This document shows, in pieces, positions 9,277 through 17,352 of a stretch of 64,000 nucleotides of DNA. The stretch is taken from positions 1 to 64,000 of the forward strand of contig CAJMST010000008.1 in NCBI GenBank assembly GCA_905216145.1, in the 5' to 3' direction. How positions within the stretch are numbered: the first letter of the stretch is position 1; every line of letters starts with the position of its first letter. The notes below the pieces were generated by a model. That model searched no databases. It had not been told where the DNA came from and saw only the letters and a list, made by a program, of their open reading frames with translations. The stretch comes from an uncultured bacterium (GTDB lineage: Bacteria; Actinomycetota; Coriobacteriia; Coriobacteriales; Coriobacteriaceae). The position numbers were made by a program, and so were the translations under genes.

Positions 9277-9400
9277 GGCAACCGGGCTCAGTACAGCAAT
9301 TGTGCCTATCTGCAGTACTCTTTTGGAAGTAGCCGCATAAATCATTCTGACTTCCGAACAATGTTTAGCCCAAGTGGGTATGATGGAACCAGCTAGGTCG

Positions 9401-9436
9401 CGGGGCGTCGCCTGTGTTTGGCGGCGCCCCGTTTTT
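9401..9436 (+). terminator. Strong terminator in the leader of the glycosyltransferase gene
   Basis: GGGGCGTCGCC (9402-9412) pairs with GGCGGCGCCCC (9420-9430), followed by GTTTTT. The next gene's ribosome site (AAGGAGGG) begins about 10 nt after it. It either ends the MFS transcript or acts as an attenuator in the glycosyltransferase leader. Confidence 0.75.
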
Positions 9437-9458
9437 GTGTTGCAAGGAGGGTAAAGGT

Positions 9459-10646
9459 ATGAACGCCACGGTTGTGATCCCAACATATTGGGCGGGCGAT
9501 GATACCCAAGCAAACGCTCCCGGCACCTACGATCACTCGACGTCGCTCAATGCCGCCAACCCGGAACTCGATCGCTGCCTGACTTCGCTCGAACAGGTGC
9601 GCGACATTCCGCGCATCATTCTCTTGGTGGTCTGTCCGGTTTCTGCCACGGCCGACGTATCCCATCGCGTGCACGAAATCGTTAATGCGCATCCCACGCT
9701 TAAGGTCACCATCGTTACCAATACTCAGGCTTCGCGTGTTGCCGACCGCGTGGCGCAGATCGCGCCCAAAGGCTCGGGCGAGTGCGTGAGCCTGCGCGGC
9801 TACGGTGCCATCCGCAACATGGGTCTTGCCTGTGCGGCGGTGCTGGGGCACGACGCGGTTGTGTTTTTGGATGACGACGAGACCGTCATCGATGCCGACT
9901 TTATGAAGCGTGCGACCTATGCGCTGGGCCAACAGACGCGTCAGGGCCTGCCGATTTTAGTCAAGAGCGGATACTTTTACGATCGCGACGGGTCGCCGCT
10001 GGCTCCCACGGACAAAGTGGGCATTTGCCATCGCTGGTGGACCAAGCGTATCGAGTTCAATCGCTGGATGAAAAAAGCGCTCTCGGGCACCCGCATCTCG
10101 CGTTCCAATTACGTGTGCGGCGGCCTGATGGCCCTACACGCCCGCGCCTTTACGCGCGTGGCCTTCGACCCGTTTATCACCCGCGGCGAGGATCTGGACT
10201 ACCTGTTTAACATGCGCATGTTCGGCTATGACGTGTGGTTCGATAACGAGTGGACTGTGCGCCACCTGCCGCCCGAGTCCGAGAAGCGCTCGCCGCGCTT
10301 TATGCAGGACGTGTACCGTTGGTACTACGAGCGGGCCAAGCTGACGTTCGCTGCGCACCAAAAGGAGCTCATTCCGGTTACGGCCGCATCACTCATGCCC
10401 TATCCGGGTCCGTGGATCTCGCGCGAGCTCGACGACCGCGTGCGCAAGACCGCCATGGTTCGCAGCATGTTTACCTGCGAGCACGAGGGGTATCTGCGCA
10501 TCTGGCGTCATGGTATTGACGGGGCCAAGACCTATGCCCGCCAAAACGCCGCAAGCTACCTGCGTTTTCAGAGTTTCTGGCCCAAGATCATGGACGAACT
10601 TTGGCGCGACGCACAACTGATTAGCATCCTGGAGGGGGCTGAATGA
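9459..10646 (+). CDS. Family 2-like glycosyltransferase
   Basis: A 395-residue soluble protein. The N-terminus has the GT-A entry strand VVIPTYW; FLDDDETVID is the DxD metal/nucleotide-sugar motif; GEDLDYLFNMRMFG is the acceptor/ED region of family 2 enzymes. No membrane segments are evident, so it probably acts at the cytoplasmic face on a glycolipid or polysaccharide precursor. AAGGAGGG precedes ATG 9459. The stop codon overlaps the next start (ATGA at 10643), so it is translationally coupled to the second LytS-type kinase, an odd pairing that suggests the kinase responds to envelope state. Confidence 0.82.
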   Translation: MNATVVIPTYWAGDDTQANAPGTYDHSTSLNAANPELDRCLTSLEQVRDIPRIILLVVCPVSATADVSHRVHEIVNAHPTLKVTIVTNTQASRVADRVAQIAPKGSGECVSLRGYGAIRNMGLACAAVLGHDAVVFLDDDETVIDADFMKRATYALGQQTRQGLPILVKSGYFYDRDGSPLAPTDKVGICHRWWTKRIEFNRWMKKALSGTRISRSNYVCGGLMALHARAFTRVAFDPFITRGEDLDYLFNMRMFGYDVWFDNEWTVRHLPPESEKRSPRFMQDVYRWYYERAKLTFAAHQKELIPVTAASLMPYPGPWISRELDDRVRKTAMVRSMFTCEHEGYLRIWRHGIDGAKTYARQNAASYLRFQSFWPKIMDELWRDAQLISILEGAE

Positions 10647-11986
10647 TCGACCGCCGCGCCCAGCGCGATAATTCAATTTCAATCTTTCGCATCATCGCCG
10701 TTGTCTGCGCCGTTTGCGTGTTGGTGTACTTTATCTTTGCCCTGGCGACTGGCATTGAGCCGATTGCCACGGTGATCGCCTGTGCGCTGCTGTGCATCTT
10801 CCTGTGCATCTTTATCTATTTGACGCTCAATCCCGATTCGGTACGCTCCCAGTACACCGAGGAGACGCTTTCGGTTGCCTCGGCCATGCTCGAGGACATT
10901 AAGGGCGGCCTGACGCAGGAATCGGCGCTTTTGGTGTGCCGGCGTATCCTGCCCGAGACGCGTGCCATGACCGTTGCCATCACCGATGAGAGCAACGTGC
11001 TGGCCTGCGCGGGCGAGTTCGAGGAAAAGCTGCTGCCCGATTCGCCTATCCACACGCTCGCCACGCGCTACGTCATTGAGCACGGCATCGTGCAGTCGTT
11101 CAACCGCGTGGTGGACGTGGTGGGTTCGGATGGCTCGCACAACCATGTTCCCGCCGGTATCATCGCGCCCATCAAGGTGGGCGACCGCACCGTCGGCACG
11201 CTCAAGTTCTACTACAAGACCCCGCGTGCCGTCGACCGTACCCAGTATGCGCTCGCCTCGGGTTTTGCCGAGATCCTGTCCACGCAGCTCGCCATCCACG
11301 AGCTCGAGGTGCAAAAGGAACTGACGGCCCGTGCCGAGGTGCGTGCCCTGCAGGCGCAGATCAACCCGCACTTTCTGTTCAACACGCTCAACACCATCGC
11401 GTCGTTTACGCGTACCGACCCGCTGCGTGCCCGCGAGCTGCTGCGCGAGTTTTCCTCGTTCTATCGCGCCACGCTCGACAACTCGGGGTCGCTTATCCCG
11501 GTCTCGCGCGAGGTTGCCCAGACCAAGCGCTACCTGACGTTTGAGAAGGCGCGCTTTGGCGAGGACCGCGTACTGGCGACCTTCGATGTCTCCGAGGATG
11601 TCGAGGACACGTTGGTCCCGGCCTTTGTAATCCAGCCCATTGTCGAGAACGCCGTGCGGCATGGCATGGGCGATGGCGATGCCCTGCAGATCGATGTGAC
11701 CGTCCATCAAGACGGCGACGACGCAATCCTGATTGCCGTGGCCGACAACGGCGTGGGCATGGACGAGGGCACCGCCGCCAGGCTGTTTGATGAGCGCTCC
11801 GCCCGCCCCGATGCCAGTTCCCCGCAAGGCGGCGGCGCCGGCGTGGCCATGCACAATATTTCTGAGCGCATCCATCGCTTTTATGGACCGCACTCTTATA
11901 CGCGCGTCGAATCGGCGCCGGGCAAGGGCACCAAAGTGCTCCTGCATCTTGATTTGTCAGAGAGCATCTTTGACATTCAAGAGTAA
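10643..11986 (+). CDS. LytS-type sensor histidine kinase (second copy)
   Basis: A 447-residue paralogue of the kinase at 4729: two membrane segments (about 15-35 and 40-61), GAF-like domain (about 75-220), phospho-acceptor His243 in QINPHFLFN, then HATPase_c (PIVENAVRHG, DNGVGMDEG). The two kinases align throughout, e.g. ELTARAEVRALQ here and ELTARVELRALQ there, so they arose by duplication. It overlaps the glycosyltransferase by 4 nt and is followed by its own LytTR regulator 72 nt later. Confidence 0.87.
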   Translation: MIDRRAQRDNSISIFRIIAVVCAVCVLVYFIFALATGIEPIATVIACALLCIFLCIFIYLTLNPDSVRSQYTEETLSVASAMLEDIKGGLTQESALLVCRRILPETRAMTVAITDESNVLACAGEFEEKLLPDSPIHTLATRYVIEHGIVQSFNRVVDVVGSDGSHNHVPAGIIAPIKVGDRTVGTLKFYYKTPRAVDRTQYALASGFAEILSTQLAIHELEVQKELTARAEVRALQAQINPHFLFNTLNTIASFTRTDPLRARELLREFSSFYRATLDNSGSLIPVSREVAQTKRYLTFEKARFGEDRVLATFDVSEDVEDTLVPAFVIQPIVENAVRHGMGDGDALQIDVTVHQDGDDAILIAVADNGVGMDEGTAARLFDERSARPDASSPQGGGAGVAMHNISERIHRFYGPHSYTRVESAPGKGTKVLLHLDLSESIFDIQE

Positions 11987-12058
11987 AATAAAAGGCTATG
12001 GGCTCAACGCCAAGCGGCGGATGCCCAGCGTAGTTTGTTGACGAAAGGTTTAATCCCT

Positions 12059-12775
12059 ATGCTGCGTGCGATGATTGTGGATGATGAGGCCCCGGCCCGT
12101 TCGGAACTTCGCTTCTTGCTCGAGCAGACGGGCAAGATCGGCACGATCACTGAGGCGTCGAGCGTCCGCTCCGCCATTGAGATGTTGATGGAAAGCCGCG
12201 TCGATGTCGTATTTCTCGATATCTCGATGCCCGGTGCTTCTGGTCTGCAGCTTGCCGAGGCGCTGCATAAGCTTAAGAATCCGCCGGCGATTGTGTTTGT
12301 GACCGCGTATAGCGATCATGCCGTCGAGGCGTTCGACGTAGATGCCGTCGATTACCTAATGAAGCCGGTTGAGGAGGCACGCCTGGATCGCGCGATCGAG
12401 AAGGTCATGCAGCACGCCAAGCCCGTCACGGACAGCAAAGCCACCATCGAGCGCATTCCGGTGGAAAAGGGCGGCCGCAAGGTCCTCATCCCCGTGGATG
12501 ACATTCGCTTCATCATGGCCAAGGACGATTACTCCTGTATCTATACCGTCGATGATCGTTTTCTTTCGACGACTTCGCTGGCGCAGTTCGAGGCCAAGCT
12601 TTGCGACTTTGGCTTCTTTCGCGTTCATCGCCGCTATATCGTCAACTTGGCGTGCGTCACGGATGTCGAGACGGTGCCCTCGGGCGCTATCCAACTGGGC
12701 ATTACGGGCGTCGACGAACGCGTGCCGGTCTCGCGCCGCCGCGTTGTGCCGCTCAAGAAGGCCCTGAGCCTCTAG
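12059..12775 (+). CDS. LytTR-family response regulator (second copy)
   Basis: A 238-residue regulator with receiver domain (Asp8/Asp9, phospho-acceptor Asp54 in VFLDISMPG, Lys in LMKPVE) and a C-terminal LytTR domain (FIMAKDDYSCIY, FFRVHRRYIVN). It is closely similar to the regulator at 6154. GAAAGG lies about 10 nt before the ATG; a second in-frame ATG at 12071 is possible. The partner kinase is immediately upstream. Confidence 0.87.
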   Translation: MLRAMIVDDEAPARSELRFLLEQTGKIGTITEASSVRSAIEMLMESRVDVVFLDISMPGASGLQLAEALHKLKNPPAIVFVTAYSDHAVEAFDVDAVDYLMKPVEEARLDRAIEKVMQHAKPVTDSKATIERIPVEKGGRKVLIPVDDIRFIMAKDDYSCIYTVDDRFLSTTSLAQFEAKLCDFGFFRVHRRYIVNLACVTDVETVPSGAIQLGITGVDERVPVSRRRVVPLKKALSL

Positions 12776-12781
12776 CACACT

Positions 12782-12830
12782 GGCCCCGCAGCCCTGTAGA
12801 CCAATTGTCTGCGGAGCCGTGGGGCTTTTT
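12782..12830 (+). terminator. Terminator after the second LytSR pair
   Basis: CCGCAG/CTGCGG and an outer GCCCC/GGGGC stem are followed by TTTTT. Confidence 0.65.
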
Positions 12831-12866
12831 GCATATACGTCGAATCGGTTTTGAAGAAGGGATCCC

Positions 12867-13334
12867 ATGAACAGTGCAAGCGCCAAGCGCATCGACATCA
12901 TCTCGGACACCCACGGCTATCTTTCGCCCGCGCTTCTGGATGAGCTCAAGGGCGCAGATCTGATCATCCACGCCGGAGACCTCACCTCAGAGATGGATTA
13001 CGAGCATCTATGCACCATCGCCCCCGTGCGAGCGGTCCTAGGAAACAACGACTACTACCGCGACTACGGTCCGGATGTGGACCGTCTGGCCATCTTCACC
13101 TACGAAGGACTCAAATTCGCCGTAGCCCACTACCGTGAAGACCTGCCCGTGGGATCCGTAGACGTAGCCATTAACGGTCACACCCACGTAACCAAAGAAG
13201 CCCAAGTAGGCCGCTGCCTAGTCCTCAACCCCGGCAGCGCCAGCTACCCCAGAGGCACCAGAGGCCCCACCATGGCCAGAATGCTCGTCAAGGACGGCAA
13301 GATCCTGAGCACCAAGTTTATTGACCTGGAGTAA
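12867..13334 (+). CDS. YfcE/MJ0936-type metallophosphoesterase
   Basis: A 155-residue single-domain calcineurin-like phosphoesterase. All five motifs are present: SDTHG, HAGD, GNND, a lone His in AHYRED and GHTH. These bind two divalent metals. Short proteins of this type hydrolyse phosphodiesters in vitro; the natural substrate is not established. GAAGGGAT precedes the ATG, and a clear terminator follows. Confidence 0.85.
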   Translation: MNSASAKRIDIISDTHGYLSPALLDELKGADLIIHAGDLTSEMDYEHLCTIAPVRAVLGNNDYYRDYGPDVDRLAIFTYEGLKFAVAHYREDLPVGSVDVAINGHTHVTKEAQVGRCLVLNPGSASYPRGTRGPTMARMLVKDGKILSTKFIDLE

Positions 13335-13341
13335 CCGCAAC

Positions 13342-13380
13342 AAAAACGGGGGATGCAGATCGCATCTCCCGTTTTTCTTT
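13342..13380 (+). terminator. Terminator after the phosphoesterase
   Basis: AAAACGGGGGATGC pairs with GCATCTCCCGTTTT (short loop) and runs into TTTTTC. The A and T tracts on both sides would let it work in either direction. Confidence 0.85.
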
Positions 13381-13493
13381 GAGCCAAAGGCCGAAGTTCA
13401 ACAACAACCATCAGGCAACCCCGCTGAGGAGAACGGGGACCTCGAGCCGCGGAAGCGGCGAGGAACAACAACGACTCGAACAAAGTGACGGCA

Positions 13494-13636
13494 GGGAGGG
13501 TCTCCGGGGCTGAGGGCGGGGGTTAAGTTTGTCGCGAGTTCCGCACGCAAAGGAAAGCACTTAATGTGCTTTCCGTCTTGCGCAGGACTGTAGAGCAGCA
13601 AACTTAACCCCCGCCCTCAGCCCCGGAGACCCTCCC
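13494..13636. repeat. 38-bp perfect inverted repeat with internal palindrome
   Basis: The left arm 13494-13531 and right arm 13599-13636 are exact reverse complements over 38 bases (core GGCTGAGGGCGGGGG). The 67-nt centre carries a second palindrome, GGAAAGCAC-TTAAT-GTGCTTTCC (13552-13574). No open frame fits. It lies between the phosphoesterase terminator and the tRNA-Asp promoter and fills most of the 13381-13745 gap. GGAAAGCAC also occurs in the repeat at 94. Confidence 0.85.
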
Positions 13637-13669
13637 GGAGGGGCCCAAAAAATATTTTCAAAAAAGTTG

Positions 13670-13699
13670 TTGCGCACCGGACAGACTTCTGTGTATACT
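13670..13699 (+). promoter_or_regulatory. Probable promoter of tRNA-Asp
   Basis: TTGCGC (13670-13675) and TATACT (13694-13699) are separated by 18 bp, with the tRNA starting 46 nt downstream. Confidence 0.5.
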
Positions 13700-13745
13700 A
13701 ATCCCCGCAGCGCACGCGAGCGGAAACAAACGCGAACGACTGCCT

Positions 13746-13823
<78 letters not shown>

Positions 13824-13831
13824 ACGCAATT

Positions 13832-13860
13832 AAAGCCACGTCTTCGGACGTGGCTTTTTG
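13832..13860 (+). terminator. Terminator of tRNA-Asp
   Basis: GCCACGTC-TTCG-GACGTGGC tetraloop hairpin followed by TTTTT. Confidence 0.9.
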
Positions 13861-13978
13861 CGTTTGATAGGACCTTGATCCCATCGGCTCCTTTCGCCCA
13901 AAAGCAAATCCTTCCAATTCCCGGACAAGCTCCGTTTGAGGCATGTGCTCAAACAAGGCGTTTGCTGCGCAACACCAG

Positions 13979-14007
13979 TTCAACGAAGCAGGGGGTTAGG
14001 TTATACT
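13979..14007 (+). promoter_or_regulatory. Possible promoter of the Rrf2 regulator gene
   Basis: TTCAAC (13979-13984) and TATACT (14002-14007) with a 17-bp spacer, 160 nt before the Rrf2 start. The gap 13861-14166 otherwise shows only a short stem (GCCGTTTTTGA/TCAAAAACGGC, about 14021-14054) and no gene. Confidence 0.45.
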
Positions 14008-14166
14008 CAATTGCACTGTGGGCCGTTTTTGATGCAAGAGGCTTCAAAAACGGCATTCAGCGGGCACCCGTTTTGCTATTTGGGCGTCCATACGGTCATT
14101 GACGTCTCGACGTAAGCTCGGCTCCGGAGCTCGTTCGGGCTGTTCCTATTCCTTGAAAGGGGAAAA

Positions 14167-14652
14167 ATGGACATATCGAGGAAGACTGATTACGCCCTTC
14201 GCATGCTCGCGATGCTTGCCGAGGACCCGGAGCGTCTGCTTTCTGTTCGTACCGCCGCCGAAGAGGTCAATGTCCCGTATTCGTTTGCTCGTTCGATCCA
14301 GCATGGTTTGGTTCAGGCCGGTATTGTGGAGAGCCTGCGTGGCGTCCATGGCGGCATGCGTCTTAAGGTCAGCCCGGACGACGTCACCATTCGTCAGGTC
14401 GTCGAGGCCGTTCAGGGCCCTATGGTTATGAATGATTGCACCGCGCTCGATGGCGACTGTGCGCGCATGGGCACGTGCTGCTATCATCCCCTGTGGGCCG
14501 GAGCTCAAGCGCTGATGCGCGACTACCTCGATTCCGTTTCGCTGGGCGATATCGTCGCTCACCGCCAGTTCCCGGCCGTCGATTCCAAGTTCGCCGACCG
14601 CGATGCGTTTCCCGAGTACGCCACCTGTACGTGCGCTTGCCGGGAGGAATAG
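14167..14652 (+). CDS. Rrf2-family transcriptional regulator, probable Fe-S sensor
   Basis: A 161-residue Rrf2 protein. The winged helix occupies residues 1-80 (MDISRKTDYALRML; recognition region VPYSFARSIQHGL). Candidate Fe-S ligands follow: Cys91, Cys98, Cys104 and Cys105, spaced like the three-cysteine loop of IscR/NsrR/RsrR, and there is a CTCAC tail. It probably senses Fe-S status, redox or NO. It lies 20 nt upstream of a DNA-glycosylase gene and near rubrerythrin, suggesting an oxidative-stress grouping. GAAAGGGG precedes the ATG. Confidence 0.85.
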   Translation: MDISRKTDYALRMLAMLAEDPERLLSVRTAAEEVNVPYSFARSIQHGLVQAGIVESLRGVHGGMRLKVSPDDVTIRQVVEAVQGPMVMNDCTALDGDCARMGTCCYHPLWAGAQALMRDYLDSVSLGDIVAHRQFPAVDSKFADRDAFPEYATCTCACREE

Positions 14653-14672
14653 CGCCGCATAAGGAGCAAGCC

Positions 14673-15578
14673 ATGATTCAGGACCCCTTTCGTTCGATGA
14701 TTCGTTCGGAAGGGGTCTTGCGTTATCGCGACCTTCCGTGGCGCCGCACGCGCGACCCGTACATTATTTGGCTTTCCGAGGTTATGCTGCAGCAAACGCA
14801 GGTGCCGCGTGTGGAGACGCGTATGCCCGCGTGGCTCGACCGCTTTCCGACCGTGCAGGCGCTCGCCCAGGCCGCTCCTTCCGACGTTTTGGATGCCTGG
14901 CAGGGGATGGGCTACAATCGGCGTGCCCTGGCGCTTCACAGGGCTGCACAGTGCGTTGTGACGGACTGGGGCGGGGAGTTTCCACGTGAGACGCGCGACC
15001 TGGTCGCCCTGCCCGGTATTGGCCCGGCGACGGCGCAGGGCATCCGGTCGTTTGCGTTCGATCTGCCGGGTGTGTATCTGGAGACCAACGTGCGCACGGT
15101 CTTTCTGCATCATTTCTTTCCCGACGTGCCGGCCGTTCCCGATCGCGAGCTGGTGCCGCTGATCCAATCCGCCTGTCCGGCGGCCCCTGGTGCGGCGGTG
15201 GATGAGATTGCGCCCTTTGCCGTGCCGCTCGATGATGCCGATACACCGCGCGCATGGTATTACGCGTTGCTGGATTACGGCGCGTATCTTAAAAAGACGC
15301 TGCCCAATCCGTCCAGGCGCTCGGCGAGCTATAGCCGTCAGTCCAAGTTTGAGGGCTCGCGCCGTCAAAAGCGCGCCCATATTGTGCGCATGCTGCTAGC
15401 GGCGCGCGATGGGCAGCCGGCGGGCATCACACTCGCCGAGGCCGTAGCGGGTGTCAACGAAATGGAGACGGCGGCAGGCCGCGAGCCGGTCGATCGCGAT
15501 CTTGTCGCAGGCATTTTGGCCGACTTGGAGCGTGAGGGCTTTTGCCGCGTGGAGGGCGACCGCTGGCTAAGCGTGTAG
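14673..15578 (+). CDS. MutY-like HhH-GPD DNA glycosylase lacking the Fe-S cluster
   Basis: A 301-residue helix-hairpin-helix glycosylase. The MutY-type SEVMLQQTQV motif (Glu36) and HhH LPGIGPATAQGI are intact. The residue aligned with the catalytic Asp of MutY (DGNVxRV) is Glu137 in ETNVRTV, and the four cysteines of the [4Fe-4S] loop are missing; YGAYLKKTLPNPSRRS occupies that region. No C-terminal NUDIX-like domain follows. It matches a subfamily often mislabelled HesB or A/G-specific glycosylase. Base-excision activity on an altered substrate is likely but unproven. AAGGAG precedes ATG 14673. It is 20 nt from the Rrf2 gene, so the two are probably co-transcribed. Confidence 0.78.
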   Translation: MIQDPFRSMIRSEGVLRYRDLPWRRTRDPYIIWLSEVMLQQTQVPRVETRMPAWLDRFPTVQALAQAAPSDVLDAWQGMGYNRRALALHRAAQCVVTDWGGEFPRETRDLVALPGIGPATAQGIRSFAFDLPGVYLETNVRTVFLHHFFPDVPAVPDRELVPLIQSACPAAPGAAVDEIAPFAVPLDDADTPRAWYYALLDYGAYLKKTLPNPSRRSASYSRQSKFEGSRRQKRAHIVRMLLAARDGQPAGITLAEAVAGVNEMETAAGREPVDRDLVAGILADLEREGFCRVEGDRWLSV

Positions 15579-15692
15579 CCCACCCGAATCTGAAAAACAG
15601 GATTGCAAGGTTTAGATTTTCGACATGAGGGCATCCTAAAGACAAGGCCGCTCGAAGCCTACGGGCGGCATATGTTGAAGGGAAGTACACCT

Positions 15693-16232
15693 ATGGATTT
15701 TGAGAACTCTCAAACCAAGAAGAACCTCGAGACCGCTTTTGCCGGTGAGTCCCAGGCGCATACCAAGTATCGCTACTACGCATCTAAGGCCAAGAAGGAT
15801 GGCTACGTTCAGATCTCGAATATCTTTGCCGAGACCGCAGGCAACGAGTCCGAGCACGCCAAGCTGTGGTTTAAGTATCTGCACGACGGCGCCGTTCCCG
15901 ACACCCTGGACAACTTGCGTGATGCCGCTGCGGGAGAGAACTACGAGTGGACCACGATGTACGACGAGTTCGCCAAGACCGCCGAGGAAGAGGGCTTTAC
16001 CGAGATTGCCGCAAAGTTCCGTGGCGTCGGCGCTGTCGAGAAGGCTCACGAGGAGCGCTACAACAAGCTTGTCGAGCGCATTGAGTCGGGCGAGGTGTTT
16101 GAGCGCGAGGGCGTGAAGGTATGGAAGTGCCTGAACTGCGGGCACCTGCACGTTGGCGCCGAGGCGCCCGAGGTGTGCCCGGTTTGTAACCACCCGAAGG
16201 CGTACTTTGAGGAGCAGGTGGTGAACTACTAG
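15693..16232 (+). CDS. Rubrerythrin
   Basis: A 179-residue protein: N-terminal ferritin-like di-iron four-helix bundle (ligands in AFAGESQAHTKY, NESEHAK, VEKAHEERY) and C-terminal rubredoxin-like domain with two CxxC pairs (CLNCGH, CPVCNH). It reduces hydrogen peroxide to water with electrons from rubredoxin or NADH and is typical of anaerobes. It is cytoplasmic. GAAGGGAAG lies upstream of ATG 15693. A long inverted repeat and a terminator follow. Confidence 0.95.
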   Translation: MDFENSQTKKNLETAFAGESQAHTKYRYYASKAKKDGYVQISNIFAETAGNESEHAKLWFKYLHDGAVPDTLDNLRDAAAGENYEWTTMYDEFAKTAEEEGFTEIAAKFRGVGAVEKAHEERYNKLVERIESGEVFEREGVKVWKCLNCGHLHVGAEAPEVCPVCNHPKAYFEEQVVNY

Positions 16233-16253
16233 CGCGTGGCGCTGACATGAGCT

Positions 16254-16339
16254 GGGCCGGGAGGGCGGGATTGCCTTCCCTCCCCGCTCACGGCTTCGCA
16301 GGGTCGCGTTGAGGGAAGGTAATCCCGCCCTCCCGGCCC
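16254..16339. repeat. Inverted repeat with conserved loop (copy 1)
   Basis: 29-nt arms 16254-16282 and 16311-16339 pair with one mismatch. The loop CGCTCACGGCTTCGCAGG, followed by GTCGCG, recurs almost unchanged in the element at 17194-17279, whose arms are entirely different. It lies 22 nt after the rubrerythrin stop. Confidence 0.75.
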
Positions 16340-16389
16340 GCTTTGGGTCGTTGCGTGCTCGCTACAGAAAAGCTGATATTAAAGTTTGT

Positions 16390-16418
16390 GTGCCGCCCCT
16401 TTTGGGGCGGCACGTTTT
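16390..16418 (+). terminator. Terminator downstream of rubrerythrin element
   Basis: GTGCCGCCCC-TTTT-GGGGCGGCAC followed by GTTTTG. A near-identical hairpin occurs at 17322. Confidence 0.8.
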
Positions 16419-16506
16419 GTGTGGGGATTGGTTGGGACGGTACCGTTCTTGGGTGGGGTACACTAGGTAGCGTTGGCTATTCGTTTCCTCTTGCGAGGTG
16501 TTGGTT

Positions 16507-17139
16507 ATGGGTAAGAAGTCTCGGGCTCGGGTGGCTGCGGCGGGGACTCGCAAGGATCCTGGTCGTCGGGTTGCCGAGGGCAAAAAGGCCGATCGTGCCG
16601 AGAAGGACAAGAAGGTCGGTGCACATGCTCATCCTGAGTGGGCGCCTCACCTCAATACGGCTAGCGAGGATCTGACTGCTAAGTTGTTTACTCTGGTCGA
16701 GGTTATCTTGGGCGTGGTGCCCGTGGCGGTCATTGGCTTGTTCTTGGCTTCGAAAGATGCCACGAGCGTGGATAAGCTCACCGATGTCTTTTCTCAGGAT
16801 CCCTCAATGGTGGTTACGTTTATCTCTGCGTGCCTGCAGCCGTTTGTGGCGTACATGCTGTACATGATCTATCGCAAATACTGCGAGGGTGATGCGGGCT
16901 TTGCCGCCGGCAACCTGATTGGCCTCTTGTGCTCCGAGATTTTGCTGCTCAATATTCCTGGCGTCATCGGCATGGGCATCTTGTTGTGGCGTGTCTGGCG
17001 CAACGTCGCCCCGCACTTCGAGAGCTGGCTGTTTGAGCGTCGCGCAATGGGCGTGCTGGTCGATATCGCGGGCTCGCTCGTAATCCTGGTCCTGGCGTTT
17101 ATGTGCGCCACCGCCGCCCGCGGTCTCGCGGGCATGTAG
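16507..17139 (+). CDS. Hypothetical multi-pass membrane protein
   Basis: A 210-residue protein of unrecognised family. Residues 1-50 are very basic (GKKSRARV, KKADRAEKDKK) and likely cytoplasmic; about four hydrophobic segments follow (near 57-80, 95-115, 125-150 and 180-203). GAGGTG lies 6 nt upstream of ATG 16507, better than a GTG at 16498. The gene is bracketed by two copies of the same 3-prime module (loop-conserved inverted repeat plus GTGCCGCCCC terminator). Confidence 0.7.
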   Translation: MGKKSRARVAAAGTRKDPGRRVAEGKKADRAEKDKKVGAHAHPEWAPHLNTASEDLTAKLFTLVEVILGVVPVAVIGLFLASKDATSVDKLTDVFSQDPSMVVTFISACLQPFVAYMLYMIYRKYCEGDAGFAAGNLIGLLCSEILLLNIPGVIGMGILLWRVWRNVAPHFESWLFERRAMGVLVDIAGSLVILVLAFMCATAARGLAGM

Positions 17140-17193
17140 TCTGTCCTCACCGACCACGGAGCGCAGGGCAACTGCCGGCCTTACCGCTCCGGG

Positions 17194-17279
17194 CGTCAGA
17201 CCCGCGGCGCATCCCTTTCCCTCTCGCTCACGGCTTCGCAGAGTCGCGCGAGGCAAAGGCATGCGCCGCGGGTCTGACG
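17194..17279. repeat. Inverted repeat with conserved loop (copy 2)
   Basis: Arms CGTCAGACCCGCGGCGCAT (17194-17212) and its exact complement (17261-17279) flank a loop carrying CGCTCACGGCTTCGCAGA, shared with copy 1 at 16254. Arms differ completely from copy 1. Confidence 0.75.
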
Positions 17280-17321
17280 GCGCGGGCTTGCTAGCGAGTT
17301 TTGGCTCATAGATTGGTTTGT

Positions 17322-17352
17322 GTGCCGCCCCTTATGGGACGGCACGTTTTGT
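17322..17352 (+). terminator. Terminator after the membrane-protein gene
   Basis: GTGCCGCCCC-TTAT-GGGACGGCAC then GTTTTGTTT; a sister of the hairpin at 16390. The remaining DNA to 17603 (about 250 nt, more AT-rich) shows no gene. Confidence 0.75.
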
